Part shown: one piece after another, positions 1-7,112 of the stretch | Layout: the number at the start of each line of letters is the position of its first letter | Numbering within the stretch: the stretch's first letter is position 1 | Origin: Alphaproteobacteria bacterium | GTDB lineage: Bacteria; Pseudomonadota; Alphaproteobacteria; Caulobacterales; Caulobacteraceae | Length of the DNA stretch: 7,929 nucleotides | Direction: 5' to 3' | Assembly: GCA_028869395.1 (NCBI GenBank) | Contig: JAGWSE010000126.1 | Coordinates: 1 to 7,929 of the forward strand | Notes under the pieces: generated by a model | Told to the model about the DNA's origin: nothing | What the model saw: the letters and a program-made list of their open reading frames with translations, nothing else | Databases searched by the model: none | Program-made: the position numbers and the translations under genes

Positions 1-261
1 CTGCCCCGCGCCTCGCTGGCCGACCTGACCGGCGGCGCGCCCTCGGAGAACGCCAGGGCCCTCCGAGACCTGCTGGCCGGCGCCAAGGGGCCCTACCGCG
101 ATATCGTCCTGCTGAACGCCGCGGCGGCCTTCCTGGTGGCTGACCGGGTGGAAACCCTCCGCGATGGAGTCGATCTCGCCGGCCAGGTCATCGACGACGG
201 ACGAGCCCGCGCCGCCCTCGAGCGGCTTGTCTCCATCACACGTGCGGCAGAGCCGGCATGA
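1..261 (+). CDS. trpD: Anthranilate phosphoribosyltransferase, C-terminal part
   Basis: This is the last 86 codons of TrpD; the gene enters the window already open, so its start lies upstream. TrpD transfers the phosphoribosyl group of PRPP to anthranilate, the second step of tryptophan synthesis in the cytoplasm. The visible part carries typical TrpD C-terminal features: a GGAPSENA segment (about residues 11-18 of the fragment), matching the family's GG-x-x-x-ENA pattern, then KGPYRDIVLLNAAAAF, and a closing LVSIT segment. The PRPP- and metal-binding motifs of the N-terminal half are outside the window. The stop (TGA, 259-261) overlaps the trpC start as ATGA, so the two genes are almost certainly co-transcribed and translationally coupled. 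Identity is sure by motif; I cannot judge whether the missing part is intact. Confidence 0.93.
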   Translation: MPRASLADLTGGAPSENARALRDLLAGAKGPYRDIVLLNAAAAFLVADRVETLRDGVDLAGQVIDDGRARAALERLVSITRAAEPA

Positions 262-1049
262 GCGACATTCTCTCCACGATCGCGGCCTACAAGCGCGAGG
301 AGGTCTCCGCCCGCAAGGCGCAGCGCCCGCAGGCCACGCTCGAGGCCGAGGCTCAGGGCGCCTCCCCGCCTCGGGGCTTCCGCGCGGCGCTGGAGCGCGC
401 CCATGCGCCGGGGCGACTGGCCCTCATCGCCGAGGTGAAGAAGGCCTCGCCCTCAAGGGGCCTGATCCGCGCCGACTTCGATCCCCCCGCCCTCGCACGG
501 GCCTACGAAGCCGGCGGCGCGGCCTGCCTATCCGTGCTCACCGACGCGCCGAGCTTCCAGGGTTCGGAGGCCTTCCTCACGGCCGCGCGCGCGGCCGTCG
601 CCCTGCCCTGCCTGCGCAAGGACTTCCTCCTTGACCCCTGGCAGGTCGCCGAAAGCCGCGCCCTCGGAGCCGACGCCATCCTCGTCATCCTCGCCATGGT
701 GGACGACGTCCTCGCGGGCGAACTGATGTCATCCGCCCGCGGTCTCGGGATGGATGCCCTGGTCGAGGTGCATGACGAAGCGGAACTGGATCGCGCCGCC
801 GCGCTCGGGGCCGATCTGCTGGGCGTCAACAACCGCGACCTTCGGACATTCGTCACCGATCTCGCCGTCACCGAGCGCCTCGCCGCCCGCGCCCCGAACG
901 ACGCCCTCCTCGTCACCGAAAGCGGCATCTTCACCGCGGCAGACGTGGCCCGCCTGGAGGAGGCCGGGGCCAAGGCCATGCTGGTCGGCGAAAGTCTGAT
1001 GCGCCAGGCCGATGTCGCCGCGGCGACTCGCGCGCTGCTCGCCGCCTGA
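258..1049 (+). CDS. trpC: Indole-3-glycerol-phosphate synthase
   Basis: TrpC closes the ring of CdRP (carboxyphenylamino-deoxyribulose phosphate) to indole-3-glycerol phosphate, with loss of CO2 and water, the fourth step of tryptophan synthesis. The 263-residue protein is a normal-length, stand-alone (beta/alpha)8 enzyme, not fused to TrpF. The active-site residues known from the family are all visible: Glu59 and Lys61 in EVKKASPSRG, Lys121 in RKDFLLDPWQ, Glu170 in VEVHDEAEL, Asn191 in GVNNRDL, and Glu221-Ser222 in VTESGI. The phosphate-binding end is AMLVGESLM (240-248). The ATG overlaps the trpD stop by four bases (ATGA). It is the last trp gene here: the next gene, lexA, has its own promoter, and no moaC or moeA follows, although I recall these between trpC and lexA in several alphaproteobacteria. 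All catalytic residues are present, so it should be active. Confidence 0.97.
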   Translation: MSDILSTIAAYKREEVSARKAQRPQATLEAEAQGASPPRGFRAALERAHAPGRLALIAEVKKASPSRGLIRADFDPPALARAYEAGGAACLSVLTDAPSFQGSEAFLTAARAAVALPCLRKDFLLDPWQVAESRALGADAILVILAMVDDVLAGELMSSARGLGMDALVEVHDEAELDRAAALGADLLGVNNRDLRTFVTDLAVTERLAARAPNDALLVTESGIFTAADVARLEEAGAKAMLVGESLMRQADVAAATRALLAA

Positions 1050-1096
1050 GCGAATCTTTCGCGCCATGGCGGCAGTCCCGTCGCCTCGATTTTCGT

Positions 1097-1111
1097 CGCG
1101 TTTTCAACGCG
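1097..1111. other. Small stem-loop downstream of trpC
   Basis: CGCGTT and AACGCG (1097-1102 and 1106-1111) form a perfect 6-bp stem around a TTC loop, about 48 bases after the trpC stop. No run of T follows on either strand, so it is not a textbook intrinsic terminator. It may stabilise the 3' end of the trp mRNA or assist Rho-dependent ending, or it may be chance. The rest of 1050-1120 shows nothing else beyond a 10-bp palindrome at 1062-1071 that has no loop. Confidence 0.3.
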
Positions 1112-1123
1112 GAACACAATAAC

Positions 1124-1150
1124 TTGACATTAACCGGGAACGCCTAGAGA
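1124..1150 (+). promoter_or_regulatory. lexA promoter
   Basis: A perfect TTGACA (-35, 1124-1129) lies upstream of lexA. It is followed after 13 bases by CCTAGAGA (1143-1150), which partly matches the Caulobacter-type -10 consensus GCTANAWC; the TTGACAT/12-base spacing fits that promoter class. With this -10, transcription would start near 1157, leaving a leader of about 58 bases. The -35 is strong and the -10 is only moderate. The SOS operator covers the -10 element, as expected for a LexA-repressed promoter. Confidence 0.65.
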
Positions 1151-1152
1151 AC
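1138..1152. promoter_or_regulatory. SOS box (LexA operator) of lexA
   Basis: GAAC (1138-1141), seven bases, then GAAC (1149-1152) is an exact match, read on the other strand, to the direct-repeat operator GTTC-N7-GTTC established for LexA of Alphaproteobacteria such as Rhodobacter and Caulobacter. It overlaps the -10 region of the lexA promoter, so LexA bound here would block RNA polymerase. This implies that lexA represses itself and is derepressed upon DNA damage. No second exact copy was noticed in this intergenic region. Confidence 0.88.
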
Positions 1153-1214
1153 ATTCATCGAGGTTAGCGCTTTGTTCTCGCAAGGCGCGACCAGGTTCCG
1201 AGGCTCGACCGCCA

Positions 1215-1904
1215 ATGCTCACGCGCAAGCAGCACGAATTGCTCATGTTCATCCATGAGCGGATCAAGGAGACGGGCGTTTCCCCGTCGTTCGACGAGAT
1301 GAAGGAGGCTCTCGGCCTCGCCTCGAAGTCCGGCATCCATCGGCTGATCACGGCGCTCGAGGAACGCGGCTTCCTCCGCCGCCTGCCCCACCGGGCCCGC
1401 GCGCTGGAAGTGACAAAGCTGCCGACCAAGGCCACCGCGGCGGCGCCGCCCAAGGGCCGCGCGCCTTTCAAGCCCCAGCTCGTCGAGCCGCGCGCCGATG
1501 CGCCCGGTCCCGCCAACGATACGCGCGAGCTTCCGATCCTCGGCCGCATCGCCGCAGGCACCCCGATCGAGGCCATCCAGCAGGAGCGAGACCGCCTCCC
1601 CGTGCCGGAAGCGCTGCTCGGTGCGGGCGAGCACTTCGTCCTCGAGATCCAGGGCGACTCGATGATCAACGCCGGCATCCTCGACGGCGATTTCGTCGTG
1701 ATCCGCCGCACGGATTCGGCGAGTTCGGGCGACATCGTCGTGGCCCTCGTGAATGGAGAGGAAGCCACGCTCAAGCGCCTCAGGACAAAGGGCGCATCGA
1801 TCGCCCTCGAGGCGGCCAACCCCGCCTACGAGACGCGCATCTTCGGCCCCGACCAGGTCGCGGTGCAGGGCAAGCTCGTAGGGCTCATCCGCCGCTATCA
1901 CTGA
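1215..1904 (+). CDS. lexA: SOS transcriptional repressor LexA
   Basis: LexA represses DNA-damage genes and is inactivated by RecA-stimulated self-cleavage. The 229-residue protein has an N-terminal winged helix (about 1-68; recognition region SFDEMKEALGLASKSGIHRL), then an alanine/proline-rich hinge of about 35 residues that is longer than in E. coli. The C-terminal S24 peptidase-like domain follows. The cleavage bond is Ala114-Gly115 in GRIAAGTPIEA; the catalytic pair is Ser149 (GDSM) and Lys187 (ATLKRL). All are present, so self-cleavage should work. The ATG at 1215 gives the conserved MLTRKQ start, with a weak GAGG at 1200-1203. Its own SOS box and promoter lie upstream. The stop at 1902-1904 overlaps the stop of the convergent ASCH gene, so there is no spacer in which a terminator could sit. 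Confidence 0.98.
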   Translation: MLTRKQHELLMFIHERIKETGVSPSFDEMKEALGLASKSGIHRLITALEERGFLRRLPHRARALEVTKLPTKATAAAPPKGRAPFKPQLVEPRADAPGPANDTRELPILGRIAAGTPIEAIQQERDRLPVPEALLGAGEHFVLEIQGDSMINAGILDGDFVVIRRTDSASSGDIVVALVNGEEATLKRLRTKGASIALEAANPAYETRIFGPDQVAVQGKLVGLIRRYH

Positions 1905-2194
1905 GCGGGTTCCGGCCCCTCGTAGACGAAGTCGATCAGGTAGACGTTTTCCCCCGATCCGTGGCGGGCGACGGCCATCAGGTCCTGCAGATCCCGGAAG
2001 CCTGACGCGCGGGCGATCTCCTCAGTGATGTCTTCGAGGTCCACGTGCTGGATCCGAGTGACCTCGACCTGGCCGGGCCCCAGGGCATACCGGCCGCCGG
2101 TCTTCACCCGCAAATTCCGCCAGATCCGGACCGTGCAGGTGATCTCGCCGCGCATGATCGGTCCGCGCAGCGGCTTCGTGAAGGAGAGTGTCAT
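1898..2194 (-). CDS. ASCH-domain (PUA-like) protein, function unknown
   Basis: This is a 98-residue soluble protein filling one ASCH domain. Visible marks are the opening LSFTKPLRGPIMRGE (3-17), the ASCH-type G-E-x-T-x-T-x-R stretch at 16-23, an RVKTGGRY turn (29-36), the LEDITEEIA-GF helix region (53-66) and the closing VYLIDF strand (84-89). ASCH domains belong to the PUA/EVE superfamily and are thought to bind RNA or modified nucleosides. The E. coli member YqfB (103 residues) hydrolyses N4-acetylcytidine. In my by-eye alignment, its catalytic Lys21 falls on Ile18 and Glu74 on a Ser, while Thr24 is kept as Thr21, so the same reaction is doubtful. The ATG (2192-2194) has GAGGG (2205-2209 complement) ten bases upstream. 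The gene is convergent with lexA (stops overlap) and divergent from gltX. The fold is fairly sure; the role is not known. Confidence 0.78.
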   Translation of the reverse strand: MTLSFTKPLRGPIMRGEITCTVRIWRNLRVKTGGRYALGPGQVEVTRIQHVDLEDITEEIARASGFRDLQDLMAVARHGSGENVYLIDFVYEGPEPAQ

Positions 2195-2356
2195 CGCAGA
2201 GCCACCCTCGACCTCGGCGCCGGGACCGCGCTGCCCTTTGGCCGCCCGCTCCTGAGCCGGCCCGAGGGGACGCTAGGAAGGCGGCGAAGGCGCGTGCTAA
2301 GAGGCCCGGCCCAGGCGGCGACGCGCGCCGCGGCCTCCCCGGACCCCTCGACCTCC
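2195..2356. promoter_or_regulatory. Divergent intergenic region between ASCH gene and gltX
   Basis: These 162 bases must hold the start signals for both the leftward ASCH gene and the rightward gltX. The only promoter-like pair I can point to for gltX is CTGAGCC (2252-2258) and GCTAGGAA (2272-2279), 13 bases apart, a weak match to the Caulobacter-type TTGACGS / GCTANAWC consensus. No clear promoter was seen for the leftward gene. The region is GC-rich, and the gltX reading frame stays open through it, but the protein encoded there resembles nothing. Confidence 0.3.
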
Positions 2357-3763
2357 ATGCCCGACCGTCCCGTCGTCACCCGGATCGCCCCCTCGCCCAC
2401 CGGCATGATGCACATAGGCACGGCGAGAACCGCGCTTTTCAACTGGCTTTACGCGCGTCACACCGGCGGCAAGTTCCTGCTGCGCATCGAGGACACCGAT
2501 CGAGAGCGCTCAACCGCCGAGGCCGTGCAGGTGATTTTCGACGGCCTGGAATGGCTCGGCCTTCAGCCGGACGCGGAGCCGGTCTTCCAGTTCTCCCGCG
2601 CTGACCGGCACCGCCAGGTCGTCGACGAACTTCTCGCCCGCGGCGCGGCCTACCGTGACTACATGACCCCGGAAGAGCTCGAAGCGGAACGCGAGGCGGC
2701 CCGCGCCGAAGGTCGAGTGGTGCGCTCGCCCTGGCGGGACCGCTCGCCCAACGATACGCCGGATCGCCCATTCGTGGTGCGGCTGAAGACGCCTCGGGAC
2801 GGCGAAACCCTGGTCGACGACAAGGTGAAGGGCCTGGTGCGCTTCCAGAACCAGAACCTCGACGACCTGATCCTCCTGCGCACCGACGGCACGCCCACCT
2901 ACAATCTCGCCGTCGTGGTGGACGATCACGACATGGACGTGACCCACGTCATCCGGGGCGACGACCACCTCAACAACGCCGCCCGCCAGACTCTCATCTA
3001 TCAGGGACTCGGTTGGGAGGTCCCCGCCTGGGCGCACCTGCCCCTGATCCATGGCCCCGACGGCGCAAAGCTCTCCAAACGGCACGGCGCCCAGGCGGTG
3101 AGCGAGTTCGCCGACATGGGCTATCTGCCGGAGGCCATGCGCAACTATCTCGCCAAGCTCGGTTGGGGGCACGGGGACGACGAGATTTTCTCCGATGACC
3201 AGGCCGTCCACTGGTTCGACGTCGCCGATGTGGTGAGCGCCCCCGCCCGGCTTGACTGGGACAAGCTCAATCACCTCAACAACCACTACATCCGCGAGGC
3301 CGATGCGAGCCGACTGGCGGACCTCCTGACTCCGATCCTGGAAAGCCGGGAGTGGACGCTTGGGAGCCGCGATCGCACGGTCCTGGAGCGAACCATCCCG
3401 CTCGTGCGCGAAGGCGCAAGGACCCTGCTTGAGCTCGCGGACGCCGTGGTGTTCGTCCTGAAGCGGCGCCCGCTCCATCTGCCCGAAAAGGGCCGCGCCA
3501 TGCTGACCGACGAGGTCCAAGCCCGCCTGGGCCGGCTGCGCGACGACCTCGCCCCGGCCGGCGACTGGAGCCCGCACGCCCTCGAGGAACGCATCCGTGC
3601 GTTCGCCGAACGCGAAGGCGTCGGGATCGGCAAATTCGGACCTGCCCTGCGAATGGTCCTAGGGGGCGGGGCGCCTGCGCCGGACCTCGCGAGCACCCTC
3701 GTCTCACTCGGAAGGGACGAAAGCCTCGGCCGCCTCGACGACGCCCTTTCGCAACTGCGGTAA
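2357..3763 (+). CDS. gltX: Glutamyl-tRNA synthetase
   Basis: This class Ia synthetase charges tRNA-Glu with glutamate. In alphaproteobacteria without GlnRS such enzymes often also charge tRNA-Gln for later amidation by GatCAB; which applies here cannot be read from the sequence. The 468 residues (usual length) start with VVTRIAPSPTG, then the HIGH-type motif HIGT (19-22), FLLRIEDTDRERS (40-52), VIRGDDHLNN (198-207) and the KMSKS-type motif KLSKR (238-242). The C-terminal half is the anticodon-binding alpha-helical region. The zinc-binding cysteines of E. coli GluRS near residue 98 are absent (YRDYMTP instead), and the protein has no cysteine at all. I chose the ATG at 2357 because conserved sequence begins there. 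The frame is open back to 2045 but runs antisense over the ASCH gene. No good Shine-Dalgarno precedes it. gltA follows after 57 bases. Confidence 0.96.
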   Translation: MPDRPVVTRIAPSPTGMMHIGTARTALFNWLYARHTGGKFLLRIEDTDRERSTAEAVQVIFDGLEWLGLQPDAEPVFQFSRADRHRQVVDELLARGAAYRDYMTPEELEAEREAARAEGRVVRSPWRDRSPNDTPDRPFVVRLKTPRDGETLVDDKVKGLVRFQNQNLDDLILLRTDGTPTYNLAVVVDDHDMDVTHVIRGDDHLNNAARQTLIYQGLGWEVPAWAHLPLIHGPDGAKLSKRHGAQAVSEFADMGYLPEAMRNYLAKLGWGHGDDEIFSDDQAVHWFDVADVVSAPARLDWDKLNHLNNHYIREADASRLADLLTPILESREWTLGSRDRTVLERTIPLVREGARTLLELADAVVFVLKRRPLHLPEKGRAMLTDEVQARLGRLRDDLAPAGDWSPHALEERIRAFAEREGVGIGKFGPALRMVLGGGAPAPDLASTLVSLGRDESLGRLDDALSQLR

Positions 3764-3820
3764 AGCGTATAAGGCGCACCCGACAGTCGTTTGAATTTAG
3801 CTTCGAGAAAGGGGTCCCGC
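3764..3820 (+). promoter_or_regulatory. gltX-gltA spacer with gltA ribosome binding site
   Basis: This 57-base gap contains GAGAAAGGGG (3805-3814), a strong Shine-Dalgarno-like sequence whose end lies six bases before the ATG at 3821. It fixes that start over the in-frame TTG at 3791. TATAAG (3768-3773) resembles a -10 element, but no convincing -35 lies upstream, so a separate gltA promoter is only possible. No hairpin terminator for gltX was seen, so read-through from gltX is likely. Confidence 0.6.
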
Positions 3821-5100
<1,280 letters not shown>

Positions 5101-5104
<4 letters not shown>

Positions 5105-6276
5105 GCGCCCCGCCTCGCCTCCAGGATATTCAGTATGGCGTCCGCGGCGGTCTCCGATGGGTCGGGGCCGCCGCGTCCCATTTGGGCCAGGGCCGCGTCC
5201 TGCGCGGCGACCTGGCGATGGCGGAGCTCTGCGTCGTCGAGCCGGCGGGCGACCTCCCGTGCGAGCGCAGATCCATTGCACTCGTTCTGTATGAGCTCGG
5301 GGGCGATCGCCTCGCCTGCGGCGATGTTGAACAGGGTGATGAACCTCGTACGGATCAGGCGTTTCAGGATCGCGTAGGTTACCGGGCCGATCCGATAGCC
5401 GACGACCATCGGCGTCCCGGCCATCGCGAGCTCTGTCGTCACCGTGCCCGAGCAAGCGAGCGCGATGGTCGCCGCCTTCATGGCGTCGAGCTTCGCAGCC
5501 TCGCCCTCGACGACGTGCGCGCGATGCGGCCAGCCCGCCACGCGCACCTTGACCGCTTCGGCGACCGTCGGCGCCACGGGGATCACGATCTGCAGCCCGG
5601 GACGGTCGGACTTGAGGATATTCACGGCGTCCTCGAACGGCGGCATGATCCGTTCGATCTCGGCCGGACGGCTGCCGGGCAGGACAAGCAGGATCGGATC
5701 GTCCGCGCCCACTCCGAGCTGTCGGCGCAGGCGCATCGGGTCCGTTTTCGAGAAGTCCACGGTCAGGGTGGAATTGCCGACAAAGGTGACCGGCAGACCT
5801 ACCGCCTCGAAGTAAGGCGCGTCGAAGGCGTGGATCGAAAGCAGGTGATCCACCGTCGCCGCGAGGGTCTTCGCGCGCCCCGGACGCGTGGCCCAGACCT
5901 GCGGACCGACGTACTTGATCAGTGGAAGTGCGGGGTCGAGCTTCCGCAGCCGCTGCGCCACGCGCAGGGTGAACCCCCAGGAGTCGATCAACACCGCCAC
6001 GTCGGGCTTCTCGCGGGCGGCCAGGGCGGCGGTCTCGTCCGCACGCCGCACCACGCGCCGATAGGCGAGCAGGCCCTCGAGCAGTCCCAATATCGAGAGT
6101 TCCGCTATGTCGAAGGGGCTCTGGACGCCTTCCTCCGCCATTTTCGCGCCGCCCACACCGACGAAGCGAACGCGCGGCCCAAGACGTCGCCTGAGGGCCT
6201 GCGCAAGCGCTGCGCCACGATCGTCGCCCGAGGCTTCGGCGGCGACCAACATGACGGTGAGCGGCCTTTCCTTCAC
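5101..6276 (-). CDS. lpxB: Lipid-A-disaccharide synthase
   Basis: LpxB is a GT19 glycosyltransferase at the inner face of the cytoplasmic membrane. It joins UDP-2,3-diacylglucosamine to lipid X, forming the beta-1,6 disaccharide of lipid A. The 391-residue protein has normal length, with VAAEASGDDRG (11-21), GVGGAKM (40-46), Asp98 in LIDSWGF (position of the proposed catalytic Asp98 of E. coli), KYVGPQVWA (121-129), LPGSR (199-203), ACSGTVTTELA (274-284) and GTPMVVGYR (287-295). Two commonly seen positions differ: FVGN at 165-168 where GH is usual, and TLFN at 314-317 where a proline is usual. The start is GTG (6274-6276), with the bases GTGA overlapping the lpxI stop; GGAG (complement of 6285-6288) sits eight bases ahead. 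It is the last gene of the lipid A operon in this direction and is probably coupled to lpxI. Confidence 0.96.
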
Positions 6277-7112
6277 GTGGTGGGCGGCTCCACGCCAACG
6301 ATGAACAGGCCGAGTGCGTTGGCGGCCGCAATGGTTGCGGTCCGGTCGACGACCAGCAGGCGGCCAGCCTCTCCCGCAATTCCGGCGAGACCGGCCCGCG
6401 CCGCGGCGGCGACGGTGTCGGGTCCGATCACCGGCATGTCGACCCTGAGTTCCTGGATCGGTTTGGGAGCCTTCGCGAGCACGCCGGCATGATCGCCTGA
6501 ACCGCCCCGGATTTCGGTCGGCAGTTCGGCGATGCGTCGCAGGAGCGCGGCGGTTCCCTCCTGCGCCTCGACCCCCAGCACCAGGCCGCGGCAGACAACG
6601 GCCGCCTGTCCGATGTCCAGCCGGCCGATGGCGCGGGCGACCTCCAGCGCGCGCTCGACGTCAGCCCTATCCTCCTCGCGCGGGCGGTGCGCGCCCAGAG
6701 GGCCGGCCGGCAACGCAAGCTCGCCCGTGATCTCATGGGCGCCTTCGACGGCGAAGCCTTCCTTCTCGAATTCGCCGACGAGGTATCGCAGGAGCGCGTC
6801 ATCCCCCTGGCGCGCGGCCTTCACAGCGCCGGGCAGCGCCGCAAGCCCGCGGGCGTCGGGAATGAGGGCGGCGAAATCCGGTCGGCTCACCTGCCCCGCA
6901 AAGCACACAGCCTCGCAGCCGGACTTCCTCAGGAGCCTGATGCATTTGCCGAGCTCGGCCAGCCCCGCCTCGGCGCCTTCGAAACGGGCCAGTTCCGCCT
7001 TGGCGAAACCTTTCAAGCGGATGACGAACAGCGGACGTCCGATCCGCGCGCAGCGCTCGGCGACCTCTTCCGGCAGACCGCCCCCGCCGGCGATCAGGCC
7101 GAGCTTCTTCAT
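6273..7112 (-). CDS. lpxI: UDP-2,3-diacylglucosamine pyrophosphatase LpxI
   Basis: LpxI hydrolyses UDP-2,3-diacylglucosamine to lipid X and UMP, step four of lipid A synthesis. It replaces the unrelated LpxH in many alphaproteobacteria and was first characterised in Caulobacter; it attacks the beta rather than the alpha phosphate. From the ATG at 7112 the protein has 279 residues: an N-terminal domain opening MKKLGLIAGGGGLP, a central FAGQVSRPDF (71-80) and a C-terminal domain with AAVVCRGLVLGVEAQEGT (170-187) and RVDMPVIG (223-230). The Asp of VDMP is then residue 225, matching the catalytic Asp225 I recall for the Caulobacter enzyme. The alternative in-frame GTG at 7115 would leave only one base after GAGG, so the ATG is preferred. 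The start overlaps the lpxA stop by one base (TGATG), and the end overlaps lpxB by four. Confidence 0.95.
   Translation of the reverse strand: MKKLGLIAGGGGLPEEVAERCARIGRPLFVIRLKGFAKAELARFEGAEAGLAELGKCIRLLRKSGCEAVCFAGQVSRPDFAALIPDARGLAALPGAVKAARQGDDALLRYLVGEFEKEGFAVEGAHEITGELALPAGPLGAHRPREEDRADVERALEVARAIGRLDIGQAAVVCRGLVLGVEAQEGTAALLRRIAELPTEIRGGSGDHAGVLAKAPKPIQELRVDMPVIGPDTVAAAARAGLAGIAGEAGRLLVVDRTATIAAANALGLFIVGVEPPTT

Noticed and set aside
164..634. A 156-codon + strand frame overlapping trpD and trpC
   Set aside because: It is out of frame with both trp genes and has low-complexity Arg/Pro/Gly content.
1062..1071. Palindrome CGCCATGGCG after trpC
   Set aside because: It has no loop for a hairpin and no known operator match; a palindrome of this size is expected by chance in GC-rich DNA.
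1173..1200. Further GTTC half-sites in the lexA leader as a second SOS box
   Set aside because: The GTTC copies there are not followed by a second GTTC at the required seven-base spacing.
2510..3577. A 355-codon open frame on the - strand opposite gltX
   Set aside because: It is a shadow of the gltX codon pattern. The protein has no known domain, and gltX itself is unmistakable.
3791..3820. TTG at 3791 as the start of gltA
   Set aside because: It would add ten unconserved residues and place the strong GAGAAAGGGG inside the gene. The ATG at 3821 has the right spacing to it.
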